From: Paenibacillus amylolyticus
Lineage (GTDB): Bacteria; Bacillota; Bacilli; Paenibacillales; Paenibacillaceae
DNA: 64,000 bases
NCBI RefSeq assembly: GCF_001570725.1
Contig: NZ_BCNV01000001.1
Coordinates: 1,302,001 to 1,366,000, forward strand
Direction: 5' to 3'
In this document: positions 41,371 to 51,022 of the stretch, one piece after another
Position numbering within the stretch: the first letter of the stretch is position 1
How the letters are laid out: each line of letters begins with the position of its first letter
Program-made: the position numbers and the translations under genes
The notes under the pieces: generated by a model
Seen by the model: the letters and a program-made list of their open reading frames with translations, nothing else
The model's database searches: none
What the model was told of the DNA's origin: nothing

Positions 41371-42002
41371 CAACGGTTGGCATACTCGGAACCATTCATA
41401 ATCCAGAACTCAGGGAGCGATATCATTGTTCCCTTTCCCTTTACAAGGATGTGATTCATGAGTTTAAGCCAGATATTATTTGCGGTGAAGTTCATCCACA
41501 GAGCTGGCTGAGGTATCTGAAGGACAAAAATGATAGAGGATACTGGGGAGAACCGGCCAGTGAGTATTGGGATTTGATATTCCCTTTGTGCGAGGAGCAT
41601 AACATCCCATTTGTCCCTATTGATTGGTTTGAACTGGATGTGTGGAATGCTTTTGATCCATTCAACGGTTATACGGGCGAGGAACGCCAAGAACTTGAAC
41701 AACGGGATGATCACTGGTTTGCGGAACAAATGGAGACGTATAGGTTCGGCGATATTCCTTTTAATTCAAATGAGTTCGATAGCGTAACCAAACAAAAATA
41801 TGAATGGTTGTATCAGGTAAACCCGAAGGCACAGAACTTTCGCTGGGTTGTACGTAATCAGATTATGATTCAAAGAGTCAAAAATACAGTTGAAGCTCAT
41901 CCAGGAAAACGAATCCTCTGTATCGTAGGAGCCGATCATAATTACATCTTCCAGGAAGACCTGCTGAAAGAACAAGTTGAATTGTTGTATCCATTACGGT
42001 AA
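41367..42002 (+). CDS. TraB/ChaN/EreA-like superfamily protein
   Basis: A 211-residue protein. 'TTVGILGTIHN' near the N-terminus, 'PDIICGEVHPQSWLRYL' and the C-terminal 'RILCIVGADHNYIFQEDLL' give the paired GTxH, GExH and GADH motifs of the EreA/ChaN/TraB metalloenzyme-like superfamily, which includes erythromycin esterases. I cannot tell whether it is an esterase or something else. The start overlaps the stop of the preceding GNAT. Confidence 0.65.
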   Translation: MTTVGILGTIHNPELRERYHCSLSLYKDVIHEFKPDIICGEVHPQSWLRYLKDKNDRGYWGEPASEYWDLIFPLCEEHNIPFVPIDWFELDVWNAFDPFNGYTGEERQELEQRDDHWFAEQMETYRFGDIPFNSNEFDSVTKQKYEWLYQVNPKAQNFRWVVRNQIMIQRVKNTVEAHPGKRILCIVGADHNYIFQEDLLKEQVELLYPLR

Positions 42003-42053
42003 AGGAACCGTTGGTAGAATTGCAAATGAAACTTGATATTTAAGGAGCGTCAC

Positions 42054-43091
42054 ATGCGCAAAAAAGTACGTAAGATACTCAAGTACAGCATATTTAGTAT
42101 TATTTTAATGGTTGTAGTAGCTCTGATATTTCCTACATGGACACCTAAAATTAAAGGTGAAAACAGCATCAGCATGTTAGAGCAGGTCGAAATTAACGGA
42201 GCAGGACATGAAGTCATGATCAGGGGTGCTGATCGGAGTAACCCAATCCTGATTTTTGTGCATGGTGGGCCTGGATGCTCTGAGATTCCTTATGTTAGGA
42301 AGTATCAACAGGACCTTGAGCAACACTTCACTGTGGTGCATTACGATCAACGTGGGAGTGGAAAGTCCTATCACTTTTCTGAAGATTACTCGAATCTGAC
42401 AACAGATGTATTAGTAGATGATTTGTTAGCGTTAAGGAATTATGTAACTGAGGAGTTAGGTCAAGAGAAGGTTATATTAATCGGTCATTCATTTGGTACA
42501 TACATCGGGATGAAAGCTGCGGCTAAAGCACCCACTCAGTTTCACGCTTATATAGGCATTGGACAGATGGCGAACACACTTCAGAGCGAACTGGAAAGTT
42601 TGGAGTACACGTACGAGCAAGCGAAACAAGCCCGTAATGCAGAGGACGTTAAAAAACTGGAGCTAATTCGCAGCTCGATCGAGCAAGGAAAGGAACTTAC
42701 GCCTAGAATTTTGTTGCAAAAGTACGGTGGTGCAGCCAGGCTCATCCATGAGAATAGAGATTATATCTTAGGATTCCTGTTTAATCCCGAATACAATGGG
42801 ATGGATATGATTCGCTTTTATTCAGGGATGTTCAGTTCACAAGACATCTTACTGAAGGAAGCATTTGATCAAAATTTACCTGATATTGTTGATCATCTGG
42901 AGATTCCTACTTATTTTGTGATGGGTAAATATGATTATATGACTACTGCGAATGCTGCACGTGATTATTTTGATGTGTTGGATGCACCGATCAAAGATTT
43001 CATTGTATTCAATGAGTCTGCGCATTACCCACAGTTTGAGGAGAAAGAAAAATTCGTACACTGGTTACAAGAGTTATTTTTAAAAGACTAG
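42054..43091 (+). CDS. Alpha/beta hydrolase (proline iminopeptidase-like), membrane-anchored
   Basis: A 345-residue alpha/beta hydrolase preceded by a basic N-terminus and one hydrophobic helix ('YSIFSIILMVVVALIF'), so probably membrane-anchored or secreted. 'PILIFVHGGPGCSEIPYVRK' is the oxyanion loop, 'VILIGHSFGTYIGMK' the nucleophile elbow (GHSFG), 'GKYDYMTT' the acid region and 'ESAHYPQFEE' the histidine. TTAAGGAGC fixes the ATG at 42054. Peptidase or esterase; substrate unknown. Confidence 0.87.
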   Translation: MRKKVRKILKYSIFSIILMVVVALIFPTWTPKIKGENSISMLEQVEINGAGHEVMIRGADRSNPILIFVHGGPGCSEIPYVRKYQQDLEQHFTVVHYDQRGSGKSYHFSEDYSNLTTDVLVDDLLALRNYVTEELGQEKVILIGHSFGTYIGMKAAAKAPTQFHAYIGIGQMANTLQSELESLEYTYEQAKQARNAEDVKKLELIRSSIEQGKELTPRILLQKYGGAARLIHENRDYILGFLFNPEYNGMDMIRFYSGMFSSQDILLKEAFDQNLPDIVDHLEIPTYFVMGKYDYMTTANAARDYFDVLDAPIKDFIVFNESAHYPQFEEKEKFVHWLQELFLKD

Positions 43092-43108
43092 AGAGGAGCG
43101 AGATCCTA

Positions 43109-43525
43109 TTGTTGAGCCCATTTATTGAGCTTGAAGAAGAGAGTGATGAGAGTTACCTATGCTATGTTCTGCAAAATGCAGTGCAAATATTTAAACATTC
43201 CATACAGGATGAGGATTTAAACGATGTCCGAATATATGTGTCCACGAATACACAATTAGATTTGATTGCTAATAAAATAGAAGACTATGTTAAATGGTTT
43301 TCAACTTGTGAGATTGTCTTTCGAGAATACTATGAGAACGAACTTCATCAAAAGGTACATAAGGGCTGGTTTAATGAGATTGAAGTGTACCGTGTAGATA
43401 TAATATTTAACAGTATATCCGATTACGGCGCAACAATATCGTGCGGAGACAATATCTTGCAAGATCACATCATGATTGTTGATTTTAATAGAGAACAAAT
43501 TCAAGCAATCCACTTAAATGGATAG
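43109..43525 (+). CDS. Hypothetical protein
   Basis: A 138-residue acidic soluble protein, unrecognised. It begins 'MLSPFIELEEESDESYLCYV' and ends in a beta-rich segment 'DYGATISCGDNILQDHIMIV'. A TTG start with GAGAGGAGCGAG upstream and a 17-base gap from the hydrolase suggest it is the last gene of that transcript. Nothing indicates function. The following 200 bases hold AT-rich sequence, likely the cellulase promoter region. Confidence 0.68.
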   Translation: MLSPFIELEEESDESYLCYVLQNAVQIFKHSIQDEDLNDVRIYVSTNTQLDLIANKIEDYVKWFSTCEIVFREYYENELHQKVHKGWFNEIEVYRVDIIFNSISDYGATISCGDNILQDHIMIVDFNREQIQAIHLNG

Positions 43526-43731
43526 ATGGAGTAATTTGTAATAATAAGTGAAAATAAACACGAAATATATCGCTTTATTTTCCATATATGTGTTATTATG
43601 TTGATGGTAGACGAAAAATTCATTTGTTTGATCGATAGGAAGGGAGGCACGGGTCTCGAATCATTCAATCTGTATTGATAGATTAACTGTACTGCTTGTT
43701 AAAAAATAATAGAATAAGCGGAGGTATGGGT

Positions 43732-44919
43732 ATGTTCAAAAAATGGAAGAAGTTTGGCATCAGCAGCTTGGCACTAGTATTACTGGCTGCGGCGGCCTTT
43801 ACTGGATGGAGCACTAAAGCATCAGCAGCGGACGCTTCACAAATCGTGTCTGAGATGGGTGCAGGATGGAATCTGGGCAACCAGTTGGAAGCAGCGGTGA
43901 ACGGTACACCGAATGAGACAGCTTGGGGCAATCCTACGGTAACTCCAGAGTTAATCAAAAAAGTGAAAGCTGCTGGCTTCAAATCCATTCGTATTCCCGT
44001 TTCCTATTTGAATAACATTGGAAGCGCTCCCAACTATACAATCAATGCGGCATGGCTGAATCGAATTCAGCAAGTCGTGGATTATGCGTACAATGAAGGT
44101 CTGTATGTCATCATCAATATTCATGGCGATGGATACAATTCCGTCCAAGGTGGATGGCTGCTCGTGAATGGTGGCAATCAGACTGCCATTAAGGAAAAGT
44201 ATAAAAAGGTGTGGCAACAGATTGCCACCAAGTTCAGCAACTACAATGACCGTCTGATTTTTGAATCCATGAACGAAGTATTCGATGGCAACTATGGTAA
44301 TCCGAACTCGGCGTATTACGCCAACCTGAATGCCTACAATCAGATTTTTGTGGATACAGTTCGTCAAACTGGAGGAAACAACAATGCCAGATGGTTGCTG
44401 ATTCCGGGCTGGAATACCAATATTGACTTCACCGTTGGTAATTATGGCTTTGTTCTCCCAACAGATAATTTCAGATCCTCGGCAATTCCTAGTTCGCAGA
44501 AGAGAATCATGATCTCGGCGCACTATTACTCTCCGTGGGATTTCGCTGGTGAGGAAAACGGTAATATCACGCAGTGGGGTGCAACAGCTACGAACCCTGC
44601 CAAAAAGTCTACGTGGGGACAAGAGGATTATCTGGAAGCACAGTTTAAGTCCATGTACGATAAATTTGTGACTCAAGGTTATCCTGTGGTAATTGGTGAA
44701 TTCGGTTCGATTGATAAAACGTCGTATGATTCAACCAACAACGTATATCGTGCTGCATATGCAAAAGCAGTTACAGCAAAAGCCAAAAAATACAAAATGG
44801 TTCCTGTGTATTGGGACAACGGACATAACGGTCAACATGGATTCGCTTTGTTTAACCGTTCAAATAATACCGTGACGCAGCAAAACATCATTAATGCGAT
44901 CATGCAAGGTCTTCAATAA
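43732..44919 (+). CDS. Secreted GH5 endoglucanase
   Basis: A 395-residue cellulase of glycoside hydrolase family 5. The signal peptide spans residues 1 to about 33 ('MFKKWKKFGISSLALVLLAA' then AxA before 'ADASQ'). The catalytic domain starts 'EMGAGWNLGNQLEA'; the acid/base is Glu182 in 'FESMNEVFDG' and the nucleophile Glu323 in 'VIGEFGS'. No carbohydrate-binding module follows. GGAGG (43720-43724) best supports the ATG at 43732; the ATG at 43726 is too close. It hydrolyses beta-1,4-glucans outside the cell. Its own terminator follows, so it is a single-gene unit. Confidence 0.93.
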   Translation: MFKKWKKFGISSLALVLLAAAAFTGWSTKASAADASQIVSEMGAGWNLGNQLEAAVNGTPNETAWGNPTVTPELIKKVKAAGFKSIRIPVSYLNNIGSAPNYTINAAWLNRIQQVVDYAYNEGLYVIINIHGDGYNSVQGGWLLVNGGNQTAIKEKYKKVWQQIATKFSNYNDRLIFESMNEVFDGNYGNPNSAYYANLNAYNQIFVDTVRQTGGNNNARWLLIPGWNTNIDFTVGNYGFVLPTDNFRSSAIPSSQKRIMISAHYYSPWDFAGEENGNITQWGATATNPAKKSTWGQEDYLEAQFKSMYDKFVTQGYPVVIGEFGSIDKTSYDSTNNVYRAAYAKAVTAKAKKYKMVPVYWDNGHNGQHGFALFNRSNNTVTQQNIINAIMQGLQ

Positions 44920-44942
44920 TTTCCTGTCTTTCTGTATCCGTG

Positions 44943-44982
44943 AAAAAGGCGTGTCCCTGCAAAAGGGACATGCCTTTTTTTG
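44943..44982 (+). terminator. Strong intrinsic terminator after the cellulase
   Basis: AAAAAGGCGTGTCCC pairs with GGGACATGCCTTTTTTT, with one G-T pair, a seven-base loop and a T run. After it, to about 45100, no gene is seen. Confidence 0.85.
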
Positions 44983-45122
44983 TGCTACGGGAGGTGAAAA
45001 TGAGCAACATTTACCAATACATTTTACATAAGCCATATACAGAATTCATTAAATCCCACACTACCTTTTATATACTTAATTTGCTTGATATAGCGGACTA
45101 AAAGGACTAGGTGGTAGACAGA

Positions 45123-45662
45123 ATGTTAAAAAAACGTGATTTGCAGGAATGCCATTCACTGTACAGCTTAATGATGGACCCCGCAGTGTCTCCTTACGTT
45201 CGTTATGCATGCCAATCGTATGAAGAATATCTATTCCTGACCAAACAATTGATGGCCGAAGAAGAGCAAAAGACGGCGATATCCCGAACCATTTTGAATG
45301 AAGCAGGACAGCCTATTGGTACCATTGATCTGTATCATATCGAGCATCAAACAGGATTCTTAGCGACATGGATTGGATCACCGTATTTTGGGAATGGTTA
45401 CAGCCAAAGAGCGAAATCAGCCTTTTTCGTTGAGCTGTTTCTGGAACATGACATTAAAACGGTATTTATGAAGATTCGTAAGCAAAATATAAGGTCCAGA
45501 AAAGCAGTAGAAAAACTGCCATATGTGAAGTTAGCCAATGATGCGTATCCAGATGTATATCAATTCATCAATGCCAAGGAGCAGCTCTATGATCTGTATC
45601 ATGTAGAACGGTCAGCCTTTTTCGAAAATAGTATGGATCTGCACCATGTAGTAGCTACGTAA
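45123..45662 (+). CDS. GNAT acetyltransferase (divergent)
   Basis: A 179-residue GNAT-fold protein. 'PIGTIDLYHIEHQTGFLATW' and the loop 'YFGNGYSQRAKSAFFVELFL' are recognisable, but the CoA loop lacks the usual QGxGxG form (GNGYSQRA), so acetyl-CoA binding may be altered. 'NIRSRKAVEKLPYVKL' is the C-terminal motif. ATG 45123 with GGTGG upstream, or GTG 45111. Confidence 0.72.
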   Translation: MLKKRDLQECHSLYSLMMDPAVSPYVRYACQSYEEYLFLTKQLMAEEEQKTAISRTILNEAGQPIGTIDLYHIEHQTGFLATWIGSPYFGNGYSQRAKSAFFVELFLEHDIKTVFMKIRKQNIRSRKAVEKLPYVKLANDAYPDVYQFINAKEQLYDLYHVERSAFFENSMDLHHVVAT

Positions 45663-45683
45663 ACTGTTCAGAGAGCGTACAAC

Positions 45684-45707
45684 AGCGCCGTCAGTGATGA
45701 CGACGCT
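45684..45707 (+). terminator. Possible terminator hairpin
   Basis: AGCG-CGTC (45684-45692) pairs with GACG-CGCT (45699-45707), with one bulged pair position. The T tract is weak. Confidence 0.35.
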
Positions 45708-45830
45708 ATTTGCTATGATGAAATGGGACGAGATTCGTTGATATTAATGCAGGAATATGGAATAGAGAACCGAAAGACATTAAGGAGATAACTTCATAAA
45801 TAGTGGACGGATAAAAAAAGGAGGCGTGAC

Positions 45831-46106
45831 ATGAACAATATTAATAAGATTTTGGGTGTAATTCTCATGCTTGGCAGTGTGTTTATTGCGACGATGGAGA
45901 GAATTTCAATAAGAGTATCAGCCGCCATAGTAGAAGCAGGTTATGCTTCAGGGGGGAACAACGTACCTCAGTTTGCTCAGATGAATGATAATTCAACAGG
46001 GTTACTCGTATACTTCATGTTCTTGGTTGGATTTGTACTATTGGTCGCGGGATTTCCGGGGAGTTATAAGAAAAATCGTAATCACGCCCATACCAAAGAA
46101 GTTTAG
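45831..46106 (+). CDS. Small membrane protein
   Basis: A 91-residue protein with a first hydrophobic helix at the N-terminus ('ILGVILMLGSVFIATM') and a second near the C-terminus ('LLVYFMFLVGFVLLVAGF'), ending in a basic tail. It matches the plan of the protein at 31773, including the short polar linker with Ala/Gly-rich sequence. AAAGGAGGCG precedes the ATG. Function unknown. Confidence 0.72.
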   Translation: MNNINKILGVILMLGSVFIATMERISIRVSAAIVEAGYASGGNNVPQFAQMNDNSTGLLVYFMFLVGFVLLVAGFPGSYKKNRNHAHTKEV

Positions 46107-46127
46107 CTTTATTTAGGAGGGATGAGA

Positions 46128-46922
46128 TTGTCCGAACAGGAGGAAACGTTCACAGGAGGTAATGTGAATCAGGTGGTCAGAATAGGCGAGACGGTTCGCC
46201 GGCATGCCAAACCAAATCCATATGTGCATGAACTGCTTTTACATCTCGAAAAAGTTGGTTATCACCATACTCCTCGATTTCTGGGAATAGATGAACAGGG
46301 GAGAGAAATACTTTCTTACCTCGAAGGAATCGTTCCAGGCAATGACTACCCTGAGATCGAAGAGGATATGTGGTCAGACGAATCTTTAATAGAAATCGCT
46401 AAACTGTTGAGAAGTTACCATGATGCGACCGTTGGATTCACAACAACATCAGAGTCAATGAACAGATATCCAGGCATAACAGAAGATGAAGTTGTATGTC
46501 ATAACGATTTTGCGCCGTATAATATGGTGTACAAGGGTGAACGTCCTCAAGGAATTATTGATTTTGATATGGCAGGTCCGGGTCCGCGAATGTGGGATAT
46601 CGCCTATGCCTTGTATACATCCGTTCCGCTCGCAGATTTTTCACCAAAGATGGATGGAAAAGGTGTTGTAACTTACACTAGCCAGGCGCACGGAACTGTT
46701 CGAAAAGAACGCATTGCATTATTCATGACTACGTACGGGTTGAGTGTGCCAGCAGATTTGAAGGAATGGGTCATATCCCGTATCCGTTTTATGTGTAAAA
46801 CACTGACTGATCGTGCGGCTGCGGGGGAACTCGCTTTTATAAAAATGATAGAAGAAGGTCATCTTGCACACTATGAGAAAGAGCTTATCTTTCTGGGAAA
46901 GTATTTCGATGACTGGATCTGA
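46128..46922 (+). CDS. Aminoglycoside phosphotransferase (APH) family protein
   Basis: A 264-residue kinase of the APH/choline-kinase fold, with both lobes present: N-lobe 'GGNVNQVVRIGETVRRHAKP', the catalytic loop 'VVCHNDFAPYNMVY' and the metal-binding 'GIIDFDMAGPGPRMWDIAYA'. The substrate is unknown; APH-fold proteins phosphorylate drugs, sugars or choline. TTG 46128 is preferred as start because AGGAGG (46115-46120) is too close to the ATG at 46122. Unlike the fragment at 30526 this gene is intact. Confidence 0.86.
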   Translation: MSEQEETFTGGNVNQVVRIGETVRRHAKPNPYVHELLLHLEKVGYHHTPRFLGIDEQGREILSYLEGIVPGNDYPEIEEDMWSDESLIEIAKLLRSYHDATVGFTTTSESMNRYPGITEDEVVCHNDFAPYNMVYKGERPQGIIDFDMAGPGPRMWDIAYALYTSVPLADFSPKMDGKGVVTYTSQAHGTVRKERIALFMTTYGLSVPADLKEWVISRIRFMCKTLTDRAAAGELAFIKMIEEGHLAHYEKELIFLGKYFDDWI

Positions 46923-46954
46923 TGACTGGATCTAATGAAGGAGTGATTGGTTCA

Positions 46955-47377
46955 ATGTACAAACTCAAAACAACCATAACAGACCAAAGTGTCATAGAAT
47001 TTATTGAGCTGATCGAGAATCCAAAGAAACGTGAGGACGCCTATCAATTACTAGATATTTTCACGGAGACGACAGGTTATGATGCAAAAATGTGGGGACC
47101 GAGTATTATCGGATTGGGTGCATATCATTACAAATATGAATCGGGTCACGAAGGGGATGCACCTCTAGTGGGCTTCTCGCCACGAAAGGCAAAGATTAGT
47201 TTATATTTTGCCACAGGGGATAGCGAGCGAGAAGATCTATTAAAGGACTTTGGAAAACATACAACAGGCAAAGCATGTGTATACATCAACAAGATAGCAG
47301 ACATCGATTTGGATGTGTTGAAAGCGCTAATTGTGCAGTCTGTCCGGTTTCTCAAAGAAACCTATCCGGATCAATAG
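46955..47377 (+). CDS. DUF1801 family protein
   Basis: A 140-residue YdhG/DUF1801 protein: 'YDAKMWGPSIIGLGAYHYKY', 'PLVGFSPRKAKISLYF' and 'GKHTTGKACVYINKIADIDL' are family hallmarks. Function not established. AAGGAGTG lies before the ATG at 46955; the longer frame starts inside the end of the APH gene. Last gene of the plus-strand accessory run. Confidence 0.86.
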   Translation: MYKLKTTITDQSVIEFIELIENPKKREDAYQLLDIFTETTGYDAKMWGPSIIGLGAYHYKYESGHEGDAPLVGFSPRKAKISLYFATGDSEREDLLKDFGKHTTGKACVYINKIADIDLDVLKALIVQSVRFLKETYPDQ

Positions 47378-47465
47378 AATAACTCGACAAACTATCTACA
47401 CACACTGAATTACTTGAGTAAAGAGACCGCGTCTCTCTCCGCCAGCACATATGTGATTAATGTTC

Positions 47466-47502
47466 AAACAGGCTGTCTTGCAGGTTAAGACAACCTGTTT
47501 TC
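47466..47502 (+). terminator. Intrinsic terminator ending the accessory run
   Basis: AAACAGG and CCTGTTT with inner GTCTT/AAGAC form the stem, followed by TTCTTTGC. Confidence 0.7.
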
Positions 47503-47640
47503 TTTGCTTTTGGATCTCATCCATAAGTGGGGAGTTATTATTTCCATATAACCTGTGTGTTCCGTACTGAAAACATCTATTGTATATGTTGACCAGTACC
47601 CAGGATCAGCTATCAAAAAAAGGATACGCTAAGATTCCTC

Positions 47641-49905
47641 CTACCGTGTAGATTCCCCGTACGCTCGAATCTCGATCAACTCCGCGTACCTGCTGCCATT
47701 GGTGGCATCAATGCTTACCCTAAGCGCCTGTGCATCCACAGGTGTGTTCAGGGAATGAATGATTTTTCTTCTGCGGTTTTCCGTTACACGTAAAATCTCG
47801 ATCCATTCCCCAGACCCACTCAATACTTCCACCCGATAATCGCGCACAAGTTCAGGCATGACGCGGAATGTTGTGCGATGGTGATGCAAATTAACCAGGT
47901 CCTCGTTCACATCATCGTTGAACGTCAAGTGCAGCTCAGCCAAGGTCTGTGGCTCTGCCCATGTCAGTTGCACCCATTCTGGCTTGCCAGACTGCATCGG
48001 CTGCGACATCCACTGCTGCGGCCCTCCGAACGGGCGATGGTAACCGTTGACTGTGTTGTCCACTGAATAGGCCATGGTCTCAGAGAGGGTACGAGAGCAG
48101 AACGGCTGACGCGCCAACCCTTGCATGGACCATAATACGACAGGCTGATCCGTGGCGTGGTCTTCCAAATTTTTGGACACATGGTTATCTTCCGTTCTGA
48201 AGAAGATCAGCACCCCGCTGTGTGCTTCCGTGGAATGGTAGAGGGTGACGGATGCATTCGCCTTGATGATGATAAAAGCATTCTGCGGTTCTTCCGGTCG
48301 CCATTCGAGCGGAAGCTTCACCCACTGGGCGGTTCCCGCCGTCACGTTAACGGTCGCCGTAACTTGTAACGAATGCGGGACGTAGTTCTCCTTACGCCCC
48401 GTATCCCACAGCTCTACCGTCAGCACGGTATCGCTGGATGCATCCAGCAGCAGCTCCAGACCGCTGAGCACTGGATGCACAGGCAGCAGCAGGGCAACAT
48501 CCGTAACCAACGGGTACGTCTCGCCAGGCTGCTCAAGAGCGATGCCCGTCAGCGTGCTGGAGGCTGTAGCCTTGGCACGCCGGGCCAGATCCAGCTCATC
48601 GTGGCTGCGCACCCCGATGATGGAAGCGTCCTGCCGCAGCAACGTCTGCTGCAGCACCGCAAGATGCCTCGCGTGCAGCTCGCGCGGCGACACCCCCATG
48701 GACGCGCAGAGCGCCGCGCCCGTACCCGCGGCTTCGCCGATGACCGCGCATGTGGCCATGACGCGCGTCGTGCCGAAGGCGACATGCGAAGCGCTGATGT
48801 CGCGTCCGGCCATGAGCATATTCCGCACATTCGCGGAATACAACGAGCGGAACGGCACGTGATATATGCCATCGGCATGCATATGCTTCGAGCCGCTCGC
48901 TTCGGCGTACATGCCCTGCGGGGGATGCAGGTCAATGGACCAGCCGCCAAAGGCAACGGCATCCGGGAACTCCCGCTGGCTGATAATATCGTTCTGGGTG
49001 AGCACATAGTCACCCTTGAAGCGGCGGTACTCCCTTTTGCCAGGTAGCGAACCGATCCACTCCAAAGTCATATGGTCTGCATCGAACTTGCCGGAGTTCT
49101 TGATATAGTCCCAGATCCCGTAGATCACGGACCACAGCTCATCACGGATCAGCTCATTGTCATGAACGGTGTCATGTTCACCGCCCCATTCGATCCACCA
49201 GTAATGACAACCGGAATCCCCGCTGCGAATGACCCGGCGAATCGGAATGCTCGTCTGCGTGATATCCTTGGCAAAAGAAGGCGGGATATAACGGACAGGT
49301 GCACCCGTATCCTTGGTATAAAAGAGGAGCGTACTGCCCAGCGTGATCTGATCAGCCACCTCTGGCGCCCATTCTTCACCAAATTCGCTGCGGGCTTCCC
49401 GGCCGAGTGTGAACTTAGCTCCAGCCAGGAAGCCCACCAGTCCATCGCCCGTACAGTCCAGATAGATCTGACTCTCGAATCGGATTTTGCGCTCAGAGCC
49501 CATCATCCATCCGGTAACGGAGGTGATCATGCGTTCCTCGCCATCCCCAGTGGCCTCGACTTCATGTACATCGGTATTTAGATACAGAGTAATGTTGGGT
49601 TCAGCTCGAACGGCTTCCAGAATAACCAAGTCCCATAGATAAGGATTGCCCTCCGGATTACGATACTGATTCTCTACAAACAGTTCCCCCATGATGCCTG
49701 TCTCGCGGGCATAACGGTTAATCCCGTGGGCGGTAGCGCCGCATACCCACACGCGTACTTCGCTGCTGGAATTGCCGCCGAGAACGGGTCGATTTTGCAC
49801 CAACGCGACTTGTTGGCCCAGTCGTGCCGCAGATATAGCCGCGCATACGCCAGCAAGCCCACCCCCGATGACGGTGATATCCGGTTTAACGAGTTCGTGT
49901 TTCAT
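47641..49905 (-). CDS. FAD-dependent oxidoreductase with discoidin-like C-terminus
   Basis: A 754-residue protein of the FAD_oxidored type. The dinucleotide motif is 'DITVIGGGLAGVCAAISAAR', followed by 'GGNSSSEVRVWVCGATAH' and 'YLDCTGDGLVGFLAGA', typical of the family found in polysaccharide-use loci. The last 150 residues ('YRVEVLSGSGEWIEILRVTE') look like an F5/8-type beta sandwich. No signal peptide. The start ATG at 49905 has GAGAGGTG upstream. It faces away from the AraC gene at 50051, so the 145 bases between hold divergent promoters. Probably oxidises a sugar-related compound. Confidence 0.87.
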   Translation of the reverse strand: MKHELVKPDITVIGGGLAGVCAAISAARLGQQVALVQNRPVLGGNSSSEVRVWVCGATAHGINRYARETGIMGELFVENQYRNPEGNPYLWDLVILEAVRAEPNITLYLNTDVHEVEATGDGEERMITSVTGWMMGSERKIRFESQIYLDCTGDGLVGFLAGAKFTLGREARSEFGEEWAPEVADQITLGSTLLFYTKDTGAPVRYIPPSFAKDITQTSIPIRRVIRSGDSGCHYWWIEWGGEHDTVHDNELIRDELWSVIYGIWDYIKNSGKFDADHMTLEWIGSLPGKREYRRFKGDYVLTQNDIISQREFPDAVAFGGWSIDLHPPQGMYAEASGSKHMHADGIYHVPFRSLYSANVRNMLMAGRDISASHVAFGTTRVMATCAVIGEAAGTGAALCASMGVSPRELHARHLAVLQQTLLRQDASIIGVRSHDELDLARRAKATASSTLTGIALEQPGETYPLVTDVALLLPVHPVLSGLELLLDASSDTVLTVELWDTGRKENYVPHSLQVTATVNVTAGTAQWVKLPLEWRPEEPQNAFIIIKANASVTLYHSTEAHSGVLIFFRTEDNHVSKNLEDHATDQPVVLWSMQGLARQPFCSRTLSETMAYSVDNTVNGYHRPFGGPQQWMSQPMQSGKPEWVQLTWAEPQTLAELHLTFNDDVNEDLVNLHHHRTTFRVMPELVRDYRVEVLSGSGEWIEILRVTENRRRKIIHSLNTPVDAQALRVSIDATNGSRYAELIEIRAYGESTR

Positions 49906-50050
49906 AAGAACACCTCTCTCATTGAATGTAAAGGAGCCTAAGCTCATATTTCATATCTATAATTTCATATTAGTTCTATATATTTACTTTTCAAATACAC
50001 TATATTATCATCGAGCATATACTTTATTTCACAGCAAAGGCAGGTGTGTC

Positions 50051-50818
50051 ATGGACCTCCTTAATCACATCTACTGGAAGAAGAAAGCTGCATTTGCGTT
50101 GGCAGAAGATATCTACGACGCTTGGGTGGTCTTTGCCGTTGAAGAGGGCGTATTCCGTTACGAGATTGGGGGGCAGACCGGAGAGGCGGGTTTTGCTGAT
50201 CTGGTGTTGTGTCCACCTCACGTGCCTTTTCGCAGAGAGACGATAACCCCGCTGACGTTTCACTATATGCAGTTCACTTGTGACGCCGCAGAGGATGAGT
50301 GCCTTCTACCGCCAATCGGAAAATCGCAGATTAATGATACGAAGCGGCTAGCTTCAACGTATGCGTATCTGCGTCAGGCGAGCGAGGAGAACGATGCAGT
50401 TACAACAGGATGGAAGACCCATTTGATGATGGATTTGTGGCAATTGTATCAATGGGAGCAGAGACAGAGCAGTCTGATGGAACGAAAGTTCACGGAAGAT
50501 GCTCTCATGGCTGAAGCGGCAGTTTTGTTGGAGGAGTGGGCAGGAGAGGCGGTCAGTCTCCGAGCATTGGCCGAGCGTCTGGCTTTGAGTCCAGTTCAGT
50601 TCACCCGAAGGTTCCGGGAGGCCTTTCAAGAAACACCATCCGATTATCTGAAAGCGATCCGTCTCAAAAAGGCAAAAGCCTTGCTGGCAGATAGCCGTCT
50701 CACCCTAACGCAGATAGCCGAGAGATGTGGGTATGAGAACGGATTTTATCTGAGCCGTGTATTTTCGTCCACCATAGGAATCAGTCCCTCGGAGTATCGG
50801 AGAAGACATCAAGTATGA
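50051..50818 (+). CDS. AraC-family transcriptional regulator
   Basis: A 255-residue regulator with an N-terminal cupin-like sensing part and two C-terminal helix-turn-helix motifs: 'VSLRALAERLALSPVQFTRR' and 'LTLTQIAERCGYENGFYLSR', ending 'GISPSEYRRRHQV'. It probably controls the divergent FAD oxidoreductase gene. AGGCAGGTG before the ATG. Confidence 0.9.
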   Translation: MDLLNHIYWKKKAAFALAEDIYDAWVVFAVEEGVFRYEIGGQTGEAGFADLVLCPPHVPFRRETITPLTFHYMQFTCDAAEDECLLPPIGKSQINDTKRLASTYAYLRQASEENDAVTTGWKTHLMMDLWQLYQWEQRQSSLMERKFTEDALMAEAAVLLEEWAGEAVSLRALAERLALSPVQFTRRFREAFQETPSDYLKAIRLKKAKALLADSRLTLTQIAERCGYENGFYLSRVFSSTIGISPSEYRRRHQV

Positions 50819-51022
50819 GGTGAAGCGTCTCGTCTATCTAGCCATCCATCCACTCATTTCATCCATTTATTTCTTTTTTACACCAATAGAACATATCTGT
50901 GCATTTCACACGAAAGCAGGCAACGAATATCACAAATCCATGCAAATCATTCGCCCCCGGCTGTAAATGGCAGGCAGGTGCTATAATGGGGTCATTAATT
51001 GTAGGGGAGCGAGCGCAAAGGA

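Noticed and set aside
43951..44676. 241-residue frame opposite the cellulase
   Set aside because: Fully antisense to a well-supported GH5 gene, with no start signal and protein composition typical of a shadow frame.
48373..49047. 224-residue plus-strand frame in the FAD oxidoreductase gene
   Set aside because: Antisense to a G+C-rich part of a strong gene, Arg/His-rich translation, no ribosome site.
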